Shown here: positions 16,115 to 26,182 of the stretch, piece by piece
How positions within the stretch are numbered: position 1 is the first letter of the stretch
Layout of the letters: each line of letters opens with the position of its first letter
Assembly (NCBI RefSeq): GCF_002813295.1
Contig: NZ_PHUE01000001.1
Location: 1,612,001 to 1,676,000, forward strand
Origin: Flavobacterium sp. 5
GTDB lineage: Bacteria; Bacteroidota; Bacteroidia; Flavobacteriales; Flavobacteriaceae
Length of the DNA: 64,000 nt
Reading direction: 5' to 3'
Program-made: the position numbers and the translations under genes
The notes under the pieces: model-generated
Database searches by the model: none
What the model was told of the DNA's origin: nothing
What the model saw: the letters and a program-made list of their open reading frames with translations, nothing else

Positions 16115-19100
16115 CTACTTTACCACCTGAACCCAGAATCCTTTAGTTCTCGCCAAAAAGGTATTATCATACATTGCCTCACATTGCAATCCAGGTAAAT
16201 AATAAGTTCCTAAATAAGAGGCGTTCAATAATATACTAAAGGCTTTTACTTCGCCTGCTTTCAAACCAAAATAGAAATTGGTTCTATCATCTCGGATATC
16301 AATATAATCGGCAACATTGTTGGTTGCATCTCCATAATCAGTAAAACGAGTATTTACAATTTCAAAACCAGAAGGTAAAATTTGAGATAGCGCCACATTT
16401 TCTACACGCTCATTCTTTTGGTTTCTAACCGTTACCTCAGCAACAAACTCAGTTCCCTGATTTATTTTAGAAACATTAATCACACCGCCTTTTCTATTTT
16501 TAAAAACAATAGAAGCCGAAACATTACTTTGAATCGCATTTTCTTGACCAATAGGAAGAATTCCAGTATTCAATACCCGAACAAAAAGTCGGTTCTTTTT
16601 ATTGTTTTTTAAAGTCACACTATTTGTTCCCATTTTGACAACCAAACTTCTATCAGAGATTGTTTTTAACGTTTTAATTGTTTCAGACTTTCCGTCTTTA
16701 CTCCATTGAACATCCATTCCTTTTGAACCATTACTCAAAGAAAACTTAGCCATTGCATACAAACAATATGCTGTCGTTTGTGTACTCATCCACATATCGC
16801 TTGACATTTCTTTGGCTAATTTTGTAGCCATTGCGAATGCTTTTGATTTTTGACCTAGCAACACCATTGTCTCCAAAGTCATCGCACGATTCCTGTCACT
16901 AGAACCATAATAGTAATAATTATAATTAGATTCCTCGTCTATTTTAGTATTCAACAATAAAGTCAAACCAGCTGATTTTTGTCCTGCCAATACATAAGCA
17001 GAAGCCAAACGCAATTTACTTTCATTCGAAATTCCTTTGGTTTCTCGCAATCTATTCATCGAAGCCAAATCTGGAGCTCCGGCCAAAGCCAAAGTATATA
17101 AACGATACGACTGTGCTAAATCATTGCCATATCTAGATTCAAATCGCCATTGTTTGGCTTCTTTTTGTTGGTACGAAATCCATTTTGATTTGAAATTTAT
17201 CGGTAAGAAATACCCTTTTTTCTCGGCTTCAATCATAAAATGTCCAGCGTAAGAAGAACCCCAATCATCTGCTTCAGTTCCGCCTTGCCAATACGCCATT
17301 CCTCCATTCGATAATTGGAAACCTCCTAGTCTTGTGATTCCTGCAGTTACATTTTTCTGAATTAAACCTTTTCGAGTAGCATCCAAATCAGCTATATCAT
17401 TCAAATACAATTGCGGAAACACTGAGGAAGTCGTTTGCTCCACACAACCATGAGGATATTGAATAAGATATTGCAATCTGCCATTCAAATTAATAGTTGG
17501 CATTGATGAAATCTCCAATTTTGCCTTATTACTTCCAGCAACTCCAAATGTTTTCCATGAAATAGTTTTTGCACTATTTGGTTCTAAAATCACATCCGTA
17601 AATGTATTTGTCACTGGATTCGGATTGGTCATATCAATCTCTACATCATAAACCGATTTTTCTTTACCCGAAGTCGCTACAATTTGTACTTTTCCAATTC
17701 CGGTAACGCTACCAACAGCCAAATTAAAATAAGCCATTTTTTCATCAGGTTGTGCGAATGAAACTTTTTGCACAGCACTACCAATAACTTTTAATCCATT
17801 ATTTGTCTTAATTTGAACCGTTACATTTTTGATGTTTTTTTCCATTGCAAAAACAGTAACAGGAATCGTCACTCTTTCGGATGGAGAAATTTTTCTTGGC
17901 AACGAAGCCAATACCATCAACGGACTGCGAACAGGAGTTGCTTTTTCGACACTACCATAAGCACTTGTTGTCGCATCACCAGCTACAATCATCGTTTTTA
18001 CTGAACCAATGTATTTTGGTAGTTTTATTTGATGGGTTTTAGTTTGTCCTTTTTCTAATTTAAAAGGTCCCATATAAATCACAACAGGTTTAAAACGGTT
18101 AGCTTTTTTGGCTTTACCACCACCTAAATCCTGGTCCCCACCAATACTAAAGATCTGATTTACTTTTCCGCCATACGCTCCAATCACATCATCGTAAATA
18201 TCCCAGGTTTTCACTCCCAAAGCTTCACGAACATAAAAACTATCCCAAGCATTTGGTGCTTTAAAACGAGTTAAATCCAACAATCCTTCATCAACAACTG
18301 CAATCGTATACGTCATTTCTTTTCCTGATTGTTCACTTACTTTCAAAGCAAAAGATTGTTCAGGTTTCAAAACATCAGGCATTACTAATTTAGGTTCAAG
18401 AATTGTGTTTTTATCAATTACTTCAATAGGAACAATTCCATACATTCTAATTGGCAAATCGTTTTTTGTCGAAGCATGAGGTTGCAACAATGTGATATTA
18501 AAATAAACATTCGGTGCCATCGCCGAAGTAATTGGAATACTCACTTTGGTTTCTCCTTTTTGGGTCTTCGCCCAAAGGGTTTGCACTACTTTAGAACCAT
18601 TTTCAATAGAAATAAAAGCTCTGCCTCCTTCACTTGATGGAAATGAAATCTGTGCTTTTTCGCCAACAGCGTATTTTTCTTTATCGGTAGAAAAAACCAA
18701 CATATTTGCCGTTGAAGCGTTCGTGTTTTTAGTTTTTCCAGACCACATTGGCCAATCTATATTAGCCGTTAATGCAGTTGCATGACCTCCAACCTCATCC
18801 GAAACTCGAATTAAATAACGTCCCCATTCTTCATCAGTCAAAGCAAAACTTACATTTCCTTTTCCATTAGCATCGGTATTTACTCTAAAAGTTTTATACG
18901 AAGTCGTCGCATCATCCGAATTGTAATTGGATAAATTATCACTAGAAGCATCCCACCACCAGCGCCATTCTACTTTGAATACTTTTACCTCTAAGTTTTT
19001 GACTGCTCTTGGTCTTCCATTTTCATCGACAGTAACAATGTCAAATTGATTTACTTTTCGGGTTTCAAGCATGCCGTAACGATTCGGCTCTGGCGATTTT

Positions 19101-21781
19101 ATACCTACATATGTATTATAAGGTGAATACGTCGTTGCCATAACATCGGTACTAAAATCTCCTCCTTCTTCATAGACTTTGGTAATAAACGAAGCTCGCA
19201 ACATACCAGGAGCCTGACCTTGAATTTTTGGGTCTACAACTGTGTTTGCTTTTCCGTTAGCATCTAATTTACCTGAAAAAACAGTAATCTCTTCGGTACT
19301 GAATTTTCGAACTAAATCATCAAAAATATACTTCTCATAATTCTTGAAGGTTGTCGCTTGTTGCGAAAATTTGGCTTGCATTTCTACATTCAGATTTTTG
19401 GCAACTGCTCCGTGAAGCCAAGTCACTTCGAGCGTGCTAGTGTTTGGATAAGAAGAAGAAAGTACCGCTCGTTTGAAACTATTTTTAATTTTTAAACGGT
19501 TGGGTTTTATGGTTTCAATTTTGATACTCTTGTAAAACTTAGCTCCACCAACGCTTACCATGGCTTCCCAATTTCCAGTTGGCGCATCCATTTCGGTTGG
19601 AACTGTAAAAGCATAATGATTCCATTCATTCGTTTTTTGAACGGTTTGATACGTCACTTTCCCATTAGGGTCGGCCAATCTAAACTTTATCGGGTGTCCC
19701 AAAGGCAATTTATTCGAAGCATCATTCAAAATAAAAGATAAATACAAATTATCACCCGGACGCCAAACGCCACGTTCCCCATAAATAAATCCTTTGAGTC
19801 CTTTTTGCAAAGTCTCTCCAGCCACATTAAAATTACTTACCGATAATGAAGTTCCGTCATCAAGCTTTACGTAAGTCGATTGTGTGCCATAAGTTACAAT
19901 CGCAAAATAAGCGAACGTATCTAATTGAAAACTAGCAATTCCTTCACTGCTTGTCGCACTTGTGGCTAATTTTTGTTGCTGAAAACTGTATAAATCAACT
20001 CGCGCATTCGAAATTGGTTCGGTTGTAATGATATTATTTACGGCAAATAAGTACGATTTATTTTCGCCTCTTTTGGCTATCACACCAACATCCGAAGCCA
20101 AAATATTAGTTCCTATTCTAGCGTTGTAATAATATGAATTTGTACAAGGATCTTGACTTTCTCTCCATTCATAATCGTCATAATAGTAATCATCATAAGA
20201 GTTTTCACTATAATTCACATCTTTTTCATCTACTTCTTCTGCCTCTTCATTTTCGCTTTCGTCTGCATTAGCGTTTTCACATTTATATAAAGAATAGGCT
20301 TTTTTATACGAGAACTCCACTCTGTAAATAGCTCCCGGTTCTGGTGTAATAATTTTAGATAAATCCAAAGCAAAAGTGTTCCATTTACCCAAATTCACCA
20401 AGCTGTTCTCTTTTAAATTAATAGTCGATTTGGCAATAGGCTGACCTACTCTTTTTAGATTTCGAGTACCATTCAATTCATTATCCTGAAGAAACTGAAG
20501 AATATTGTTTTTGTAAATTTTATACACTTTTACATCTACAGCACTTAAGTTTACCGCTTCAAAATTGAGTTTTAAATTATTCGAACTTGGCAAAATAGTT
20601 CCACTTTTTAGAAAACGAACATTGGGTTTTATTTCATCAAAAGAAATTTTCTCAGAATAATTCGCATTTAGTTTTTTGCCATATTCACTTTCGATTCCTT
20701 GAAAAACCTCTAACAACAAATCTCCTGCTAGTTTTTGAGAAAAAACTGCTGGTTCTGGTTCAACAACTTCAACAACTGATTCCTCTACTACAACAGATGC
20801 AGAATCAACTGCAACTGCAGAAGTATCAGCAACTATTACTTCGGGCGCTACTTCGGGTATTACTTCAACAGGCTTTTTTACCTCTTTTTCATTATTAAAA
20901 TATACTTTTAAAACATTACCTTGAGTAGAAAACTTTAAATTATTAGTATTTTGAATCGCTACCAAACCTTTAAAATCCTGACCTTTCTCTAATGGTTCCG
21001 AAAAATTAATAGATAACGATTGATTGCCTTCTCCCTGCAATTCGGATTTTATAATTTTAAACTCATTTAAAGTCGTAATTGGAAAATCGATAGTTCCTTT
21101 TTGGTCCATATCATAATCCGTTCCGTCATAGGAAATCGCAAGATTGCTTGTAATATCTACCCGCTGAATACTGTCAATTCTAAATTTGAATTCTCTGGCA
21201 ACAGCTGGAGATTTTTCAAAAATGACATGTAAATCTTTTCCGTTATGTTCGGCTTCAACCAATTTTTTAGCAGTTTCAAAATCCATATTGTCCGCTGTTT
21301 TCAACACACAATTCAGATATTGATATTCTTTGCTATACGATTGAACATCGAGTGTATTAAGAGTAAAATCCTGTTTGATGGTTTTTACAGTAAAATTAAA
21401 TTGGGAAAGTTCTTTGTGCTTTTCAGCTACTTTAGGATTGATTTTATCCAAATGCAAAGTCACTTGGTATTCGGTTCCTGATTCCAGCTTTTTTTCGGGT
21501 ATAAAAGCAATGGTATTGTTCGAAAGTGCCACCACTTTTCCATGTACATTTGGAGAAATATCCAACAAATCATCATCTAAAACCTGATTGACTTTCCAAT
21601 TATTATCGAAAGCCAAAACCACCCGAATATCAGATTGCGCCGAGACTATTCCCCCAGTAAAACTGACTATGTACTCTTTAAATAATGAAAAATCGGAATT
21701 AAAATCGGCAGCAGATTTTTTACTACAACCTTGAAACAAAAAAAATACACAAAACACGAAAATCAATCCTTTTGTTTTCAC
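16115..21781 (-). CDS. bacterial alpha-2-macroglobulin family lipoprotein
   Basis: Giant periplasmic protease trap of 1,888 residues. The signal peptide has a lipobox ending at Cys19 (FQGC). A run of MG (fibronectin-like) domains follows, with an unusual acidic low-complexity insert at about 510-545 (many D, E, Y, S). The bait-region/A2M middle domain is near 1150-1250. The thioester motif is intact as GCVEQ near residue 1445, followed by the helical thioester domain (GGMAYWQGG...DWGSSYAG). An intact Cys and Gln imply the covalent trapping type, like E. coli YfhM. It precedes pbpC on the same strand. Confidence 0.92.
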   Translation of the reverse strand: MKTKGLIFVFCVFFLFQGCSKKSAADFNSDFSLFKEYIVSFTGGIVSAQSDIRVVLAFDNNWKVNQVLDDDLLDISPNVHGKVVALSNNTIAFIPEKKLESGTEYQVTLHLDKINPKVAEKHKELSQFNFTVKTIKQDFTLNTLDVQSYSKEYQYLNCVLKTADNMDFETAKKLVEAEHNGKDLHVIFEKSPAVAREFKFRIDSIQRVDITSNLAISYDGTDYDMDQKGTIDFPITTLNEFKIIKSELQGEGNQSLSINFSEPLEKGQDFKGLVAIQNTNNLKFSTQGNVLKVYFNNEKEVKKPVEVIPEVAPEVIVADTSAVAVDSASVVVEESVVEVVEPEPAVFSQKLAGDLLLEVFQGIESEYGKKLNANYSEKISFDEIKPNVRFLKSGTILPSSNNLKLNFEAVNLSAVDVKVYKIYKNNILQFLQDNELNGTRNLKRVGQPIAKSTINLKENSLVNLGKWNTFALDLSKIITPEPGAIYRVEFSYKKAYSLYKCENANADESENEEAEEVDEKDVNYSENSYDDYYYDDYEWRESQDPCTNSYYYNARIGTNILASDVGVIAKRGENKSYLFAVNNIITTEPISNARVDLYSFQQQKLATSATSSEGIASFQLDTFAYFAIVTYGTQSTYVKLDDGTSLSVSNFNVAGETLQKGLKGFIYGERGVWRPGDNLYLSFILNDASNKLPLGHPIKFRLADPNGKVTYQTVQKTNEWNHYAFTVPTEMDAPTGNWEAMVSVGGAKFYKSIKIETIKPNRLKIKNSFKRAVLSSSYPNTSTLEVTWLHGAVAKNLNVEMQAKFSQQATTFKNYEKYIFDDLVRKFSTEEITVFSGKLDANGKANTVVDPKIQGQAPGMLRASFITKVYEEGGDFSTDVMATTYSPYNTYVGIKSPEPNRYGMLETRKVNQFDIVTVDENGRPRAVKNLEVKVFKVEWRWWWDASSDNLSNYNSDDATTSYKTFRVNTDANGKGNVSFALTDEEWGRYLIRVSDEVGGHATALTANIDWPMWSGKTKNTNASTANMLVFSTDKEKYAVGEKAQISFPSSEGGRAFISIENGSKVVQTLWAKTQKGETKVSIPITSAMAPNVYFNITLLQPHASTKNDLPIRMYGIVPIEVIDKNTILEPKLVMPDVLKPEQSFALKVSEQSGKEMTYTIAVVDEGLLDLTRFKAPNAWDSFYVREALGVKTWDIYDDVIGAYGGKVNQIFSIGGDQDLGGGKAKKANRFKPVVIYMGPFKLEKGQTKTHQIKLPKYIGSVKTMIVAGDATTSAYGSVEKATPVRSPLMVLASLPRKISPSERVTIPVTVFAMEKNIKNVTVQIKTNNGLKVIGSAVQKVSFAQPDEKMAYFNLAVGSVTGIGKVQIVATSGKEKSVYDVEIDMTNPNPVTNTFTDVILEPNSAKTISWKTFGVAGSNKAKLEISSMPTINLNGRLQYLIQYPHGCVEQTTSSVFPQLYLNDIADLDATRKGLIQKNVTAGITRLGGFQLSNGGMAYWQGGTEADDWGSSYAGHFMIEAEKKGYFLPINFKSKWISYQQKEAKQWRFESRYGNDLAQSYRLYTLALAGAPDLASMNRLRETKGISNESKLRLASAYVLAGQKSAGLTLLLNTKIDEESNYNYYYYGSSDRNRAMTLETMVLLGQKSKAFAMATKLAKEMSSDMWMSTQTTAYCLYAMAKFSLSNGSKGMDVQWSKDGKSETIKTLKTISDRSLVVKMGTNSVTLKNNKKNRLFVRVLNTGILPIGQENAIQSNVSASIVFKNRKGGVINVSKINQGTEFVAEVTVRNQKNERVENVALSQILPSGFEIVNTRFTDYGDATNNVADYIDIRDDRTNFYFGLKAGEVKAFSILLNASYLGTYYLPGLQCEAMYDNTFLARTKGFWVQVVK

Positions 21782-21962
21782 TTTTATTTAGAGTTAATGG
21801 GTTACGAATTAAAATTTTATAAAATAACCATCACGTTTTACAGTTAAAATCATAACTGCAAAATCGCTCATTATATTGTAGTAAAAGTATGTTTTTATTT
21901 AATTATTTTAAGAAGAATTTTCGGGATTTAAAAAATATTTTTTAGGAGTGTTTTTAAAATGT

Positions 21963-22406
21963 TTATTTTCTCCTAGAAGCAAAGAATCGCTTCATCAAAT
22001 CCGCAGCTTCATTAGCTATAACACCTGAAACTACAGTAGTTTTAGGATGCAATTTGGTTCCCATAGTCATAAACCCACGTTGCTCATCACGAGCTCCAAA
22101 AACAATTTTAGAAATCTGACTCCAATACAAAGCACCCGCACACATTTGACAAGGTTCAAGTGTTACATATAAGGTACAATCTTTTAAATATTTTCCGCCT
22201 AAAAAATTCGCAGCTGCTGTTATTGATTGCATTTCGGCATGAGCGGTAACATCATTAAGTAATTCGGTCAAGTTATGACTTCTTGCTATTACTTTATCTG
22301 CAACAACGATTATGGCTCCGACAGGAATTTCGCCTTTTTCAAAAGCCATTTCAGCTTCCTGCAAAGCTTTCTTCATAAAATATTCGTCGGTGAAAGGATT
22401 TATCAT
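21963..22406 (-). CDS. tadA: tRNA-specific adenosine deaminase
   Basis: Makes inosine at the wobble position of tRNA-Arg(ACG). It is a cytidine-deaminase-fold zinc enzyme: His56 and catalytic Glu58 in HAEMQS, and Cys86/Cys89 in PCQMC. The C-terminal half has the TadA pattern YWSQISKIVFGARD. I start at MINPFTDEYF, as in relatives; an in-frame ATG ten codons upstream would add a tail absent from the family. At 147 residues it is of normal size. Confidence 0.93.
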   Translation of the reverse strand: MINPFTDEYFMKKALQEAEMAFEKGEIPVGAIIVVADKVIARSHNLTELLNDVTAHAEMQSITAAANFLGGKYLKDCTLYVTLEPCQMCAGALYWSQISKIVFGARDEQRGFMTMGTKLHPKTTVVSGVIANEAADLMKRFFASRRK

Positions 22407-22452
22407 TTGTTTTAAATACTTAGAAGTAAAAACCAAAAATAAGTTTTTAAAT

Positions 22453-22746
22453 CTATAATTTGAAATTTTGAGGATTTCGATACGTTGAAAAAATATCGAG
22501 AATATAGATTCTGTTTTGTTCTATTCGGTAAACTATTTTAAAATTCCATTTAGGAAAAAATCGAATTTCTTCTGAATTGAATAATGGTTCTATGGGGTTT
22601 TTATCAGGAAATAAATTTAATTTTTCACCTAAATCAAATAAGGTTTCTACAACCAAATCAGCATTTTGTGGACTTTGCAGATAAATATAATTATAACAGT
22701 TTTGAATAGATTCTATAGCATTTGGAGACCAGACAACTGGCTTCAT
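22453..22746 (-). CDS. RelE/ParE family toxin
   Basis: 97-residue toxin-like protein of the RelE/ParE superfamily: starts MKPVVWSPNAIESIQNCYNY, a beta strand plus helix as in ParE, and has the later core FPKWNFKIVYRIEQNRIYIL and a terminal DIFSTYRNP strand. Relatives either cut mRNA at the ribosome or block gyrase; the sequence does not settle which. Its ATG overlaps the antitoxin stop by 4 nt (ATGA), the classic coupled arrangement. Confidence 0.88.
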   Translation of the reverse strand: MKPVVWSPNAIESIQNCYNYIYLQSPQNADLVVETLFDLGEKLNLFPDKNPIEPLFNSEEIRFFPKWNFKIVYRIEQNRIYILDIFSTYRNPQNFKL

Positions 22747-22982
22747 TTTTTTATAATTTTATTCCTTGCTTCTTCAGTTGTGTAGCCAGCTTCTCCTGCA
22801 TCCGATAGTTTCATAATTCCACTCAAATGATTTTTATATTCAGTAGCTGTTAATGGTTTCCCATCAGTGGAGTAAGTATAAATATCATTATTCAGTAAAT
22901 CTTCTATTTGATTTAGCAGTTGTACATTTTCAGTATCCAAGATTCTGTGTACAATATTTCTACGTTGTGTTTCTACATTCAT
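22743..22982 (-). CDS. antitoxin of the RelE/ParE-type module
   Basis: 79-residue acidic protein encoded immediately before and overlapping the toxin. The N-terminal half is helical (IVHRILDTENVQLLNQIEDL), followed by a short YSTDGKPLTATEY segment and a C-terminal tail that would wrap the toxin. I see no clear DNA-binding fold, but the promoter region carries a 13-bp inverted repeat that could be an operator. Assigned from position, size and pattern. Confidence 0.8.
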   Translation of the reverse strand: MNVETQRRNIVHRILDTENVQLLNQIEDLLNNDIYTYSTDGKPLTATEYKNHLSGIMKLSDAGEAGYTTEEARNKIIKK

Positions 22983-22997
22983 AGCATCTAGATTTAC

Positions 22998-23068
22998 TTC
23001 AAAGTTATAAAATAAAAGTTTAAATCATTTCAACATTAAAATATCAATTTTTAAATTATAACTTTGAA
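22998..23068. promoter_or_regulatory. divergent promoters within a 13-bp inverted repeat (toxin-antitoxin / mscS)
   Basis: TTCAAAGTTATAA (22998-23010) and TTATAACTTTGAA (23056-23068) are perfect inverted repeats 45 nt apart. Each arm contains TAACTTTG, a full -7 match: on the minus strand at 23000-23007 for the antitoxin-toxin operon (ATG 17 nt on; CAA, i.e. a minus-strand TTG, at 23031-23033 after a 23-nt gap) and on the plus strand at 23059-23066 for the channel gene. Confidence 0.65.
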
Positions 23069-23120
23069 TTTCTTATTCGTTTTATCCCATTTCACTAGTT
23101 AAATTTATATCCTTAATTAT

Positions 23121-25481
23121 ATGTTTTTAAAAGATCATTTAAAAAACAGTATCATAATTTCTCTTTGCTCAATTGTATTGCTGGTTTCTCCTAATGTAAC
23201 CGCACAGCATAAAAAAAAAGTTAAAGCTGTTGTCACAACAGACTTCGACGAAAGCAAAGTACCTATATTAATCGGGAAAATTGAAACCTATACTTTTACC
23301 ATTGACAGAAGCAGGTTTTTACTTGAAAGAGGTTACGATGTTTCTTCTATTGAAAACGCTTTGCCTGAAATTGAAAGAAGGGTAAAAGGCTTCAAGAAAC
23401 GATTTGAAAAGCGTGGACAAAAAGCAAACTTACGCAGCCTTAACAGTTCGGTTATTTTACTTGGTGAAATATCCGAGAATTTGACTTCATATAAAGTACT
23501 TCTTTCAGGTTATAGTGATCAGCTGACCAAAAAAAATAAGGAAGTAAAAAAAATACTAAATGACCAGGAATTAAATGTTCAGGTTGAGGATTCTTTATTG
23601 CAAACACAATTAAAAGATGTAGTGACTGAGGCTAAAGAACTAAATAAATCACAGAAAAAGGTATTGGCTAAACTAAACTTATTGACTAGCCGCATTTCGA
23701 TCAATTTATTTCAAACTCAGGATTTGTCTTCTGATATGGTTTATTTATCCATTTCAAAAAAGATAAATATGTGGTCACAAGAGGAAGCTCCTCTTTTTCA
23801 AGCAAAACCAAGCGAATATGAAAGTTCCTTTTTCGATATTGTTATAAAAGCCTTGGAGCGTTCGAGAAAGATTTTGATAATTTATTTGAGTACCAAAATT
23901 GATGTTATTGTTTTAAGCCTTTTGATATTTACCTGCTTAACTGCTTGGATGATATCGAATAAACGCCGAATTAAAAAACTAGGTGATTCAGAATCCATTT
24001 TATCGCAAGTAAAGTTTTTGAAAAAGAGTATAATTGTTGGGTCGTTATTCGCCTTTTTTAGCTACGTCCCTTTTATTTTTGGCAATCCTACAATGTCACT
24101 TTTGCACACTTTAGAATTATTCCGCCTTAGTTTGCTCTGCTTTTTACTATTACCATTTTTAACCCAGCAAGCTAAGGTTATGTGGTTTTCTTTATTTGGA
24201 ATTTGGTTTTTTTATGCAATAGATGATGTTTTACTTGACTCAGCATTTGGAGAACGTTGGGCTTTATTTTTCATAGGTATTTTGTTATTGTTTTTGTGTG
24301 TTAAAATTATTCGCAGCAAAGGCAATTTATTAATTGGTATAGAATCCTCTCCAGCAACTAAAGCTTTGGTTATTTTTACCATTGTTCAGATCATTTTATC
24401 ATTATCTTTTAATTTAACAGGACGATTATCACTTGCCAAGATATTTGGTGTTAGTGCTGTGCAGTGTTTAATGTTAGGAGCTAGTCTAAAAGTATTTTGC
24501 AGCATCGTTGTAGAAGCCATTTATCTGCAAACCGAAGCCTATCAGTCCAGTCGATTTTCGGACTTTATTAATTTTGAAGCACTTCAGCATCGCCTTATAA
24601 AGTATTTATGGATATTAGCGGCAGTAGTATTTTTTATAGCTTTTGCCAGAAATATTACCTTATATGAATTGCTGATTAATTCTTGTGCTGGTTTTTTTAA
24701 CGAAACAAGGAGTATTGGAAGTTTTAAATTTACTTTTTTAAGCATTGCAATATTTATTTTTATCCTTTGGCTATCGTCCGTTATTTCTAGTTTTATTAGT
24801 TTTTTCTTTAGAGAACAAACAAATGCCACGGGAAAAAGAAGTGGTTTAAATTCGATGATGTTATTAATTCGTTTGGCAATATGGACAGTTGGTTTTCTTA
24901 TAGCTGTAGCTGCAGCGGGTATTCCGATTGATAAACTTTCGATTATGCTTGGTGCTTTGGGAGTAGGTATTGGTTTCGGTCTGCAAAATATTGTAAACAA
25001 CTTGGTTTCAGGTGTAATTATAGCTTTTGAGCGTCCAATTCAAATTGGAGATCAAATTGAAATTGGTAATAAATCTGGCGTGGTTAAAGAAATCGGTGTA
25101 CGATCCAGTAAAATATACAGTTCCGAAGGTTCAGACATTATAGTGCCAAATGGTGATTTATTGTCCCAACATTTAATCAACTGGACTATGGAAGACAGAA
25201 GCAAACGTGTAGAGTTTACTATCGGTTTGCCTTATCATGCGGATATAGAAATGGCTCGTAAACTAATGGGTGAAAAATTAGCGATGAATGAGAAGATATT
25301 GACATTGCCTAAACCTACTATTGTAATTCAAGATTTTGGCGAATACGCAATTACGCTAAAAACCCAACTATGGGTTGCGGATTTATCTCATGCAGGAGAA
25401 GTAAGGACACAAGCCATGAATGCTGTTAAAATAGCTTTGACTGAGGCAGGAATTAATCTTCAAATTAAGCCGTTGAATTAA
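23121..25481 (+). CDS. large mechanosensitive ion channel (MscS family)
   Basis: 786-residue channel releasing solutes on hypo-osmotic shock. It has a signal peptide (about 1-28), a long periplasmic helical/coiled-coil region (about 75-210), about ten predicted membrane helices, then the MscS core. The pore helix and upper beta domain read GALGVGIGFGLQNIVNNLVS, then FERPIQIGDQIEI and SSEGSDIIVPNGDLLS. Size and layout resemble the MscK/YbdG-type large members rather than 286-residue MscS. It is divergent from the toxin-antitoxin pair. Confidence 0.9.
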   Translation: MFLKDHLKNSIIISLCSIVLLVSPNVTAQHKKKVKAVVTTDFDESKVPILIGKIETYTFTIDRSRFLLERGYDVSSIENALPEIERRVKGFKKRFEKRGQKANLRSLNSSVILLGEISENLTSYKVLLSGYSDQLTKKNKEVKKILNDQELNVQVEDSLLQTQLKDVVTEAKELNKSQKKVLAKLNLLTSRISINLFQTQDLSSDMVYLSISKKINMWSQEEAPLFQAKPSEYESSFFDIVIKALERSRKILIIYLSTKIDVIVLSLLIFTCLTAWMISNKRRIKKLGDSESILSQVKFLKKSIIVGSLFAFFSYVPFIFGNPTMSLLHTLELFRLSLLCFLLLPFLTQQAKVMWFSLFGIWFFYAIDDVLLDSAFGERWALFFIGILLLFLCVKIIRSKGNLLIGIESSPATKALVIFTIVQIILSLSFNLTGRLSLAKIFGVSAVQCLMLGASLKVFCSIVVEAIYLQTEAYQSSRFSDFINFEALQHRLIKYLWILAAVVFFIAFARNITLYELLINSCAGFFNETRSIGSFKFTFLSIAIFIFILWLSSVISSFISFFFREQTNATGKRSGLNSMMLLIRLAIWTVGFLIAVAAAGIPIDKLSIMLGALGVGIGFGLQNIVNNLVSGVIIAFERPIQIGDQIEIGNKSGVVKEIGVRSSKIYSSEGSDIIVPNGDLLSQHLINWTMEDRSKRVEFTIGLPYHADIEMARKLMGEKLAMNEKILTLPKPTIVIQDFGEYAITLKTQLWVADLSHAGEVRTQAMNAVKIALTEAGINLQIKPLN

Positions 25482-25508
25482 AAAAATAAATTAATTTTAT
25501 AGCACTTT

Positions 25509-26150
25509 ATGGAAAATAAGCACAAAATCACTATTCCGAAACCTTGTCATGAAGATTGGAATAAAATGACTCCTGATGAAACAGGCCGTTTTTGTAATAG
25601 CTGTTCTAAAAGTGTAGTCGATTTTACAAAAATGCTTCCGAATGAAATTCAGGATTTCTTCATAAAAAATGAAGGTCAAAAAGTTTGTGGTCGTTTTCAA
25701 AACAAACAATTAGATTCTATAATTATTCAAATCCCAAATCAGGTTTTGTTCTCGCAAGTTCATTATCATAAAATGTTCTTATTAGCATTATTTATTGCTA
25801 TGGGAACCACTTTATTTAGTTGTAAACAAGAGAATGGAGATAAACAAAGAATAGACAAGATTGAAGTTGTAAAAGATACTTCGGAAGTTGAAAGAATTCA
25901 GGTTGGAGATACTCAATATAATCCAAATGATTCAACTCACATACCTCCTCCACCCCCACCTCCAAAATCTGGTCGAGTTAAACATATAAAACCCTGTACA
26001 AAGACAGAGGAAATTTTAATTAATAATGTAACTGCTGGTGATGTCCAAATTGAGAAAATTACAAAAGTTGACACAACACAAATTGATAAAAGTAAAGTCG
26101 ACACGACTATTCAAAAAGCAATTGATTCTATAAAAAACAAATTAAATTAA
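25509..26150 (+). CDS. membrane protein with Bacteroidota 'CxxC' N-terminal domain and proline-rich stalk
   Basis: 213 residues, function unknown. The N-terminal cytoplasmic part carries IPKPCHEDWNKM and later FCNSCSKSVVDFT, a cysteine-containing motif set that I recall as a stand-alone Bacteroidota domain often attached to TonB-like tails. One hydrophobic segment follows (about 86-106), ending in TLFSC, then a linker with six prolines (HIPPPPPPPKS) and a Lys/Asp/Thr-rich tail. The short six-proline stalk after a single helix recalls TonB, but no TonB C-terminal domain is present. It lies 27 nt after mscS and 32 nt before dxs. Confidence 0.7.
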   Translation: MENKHKITIPKPCHEDWNKMTPDETGRFCNSCSKSVVDFTKMLPNEIQDFFIKNEGQKVCGRFQNKQLDSIIIQIPNQVLFSQVHYHKMFLLALFIAMGTTLFSCKQENGDKQRIDKIEVVKDTSEVERIQVGDTQYNPNDSTHIPPPPPPPKSGRVKHIKPCTKTEEILINNVTAGDVQIEKITKVDTTQIDKSKVDTTIQKAIDSIKNKLN

Positions 26151-26182
26151 ATTTAAAACCGTAAATTCGTTTTTTACAAAAA

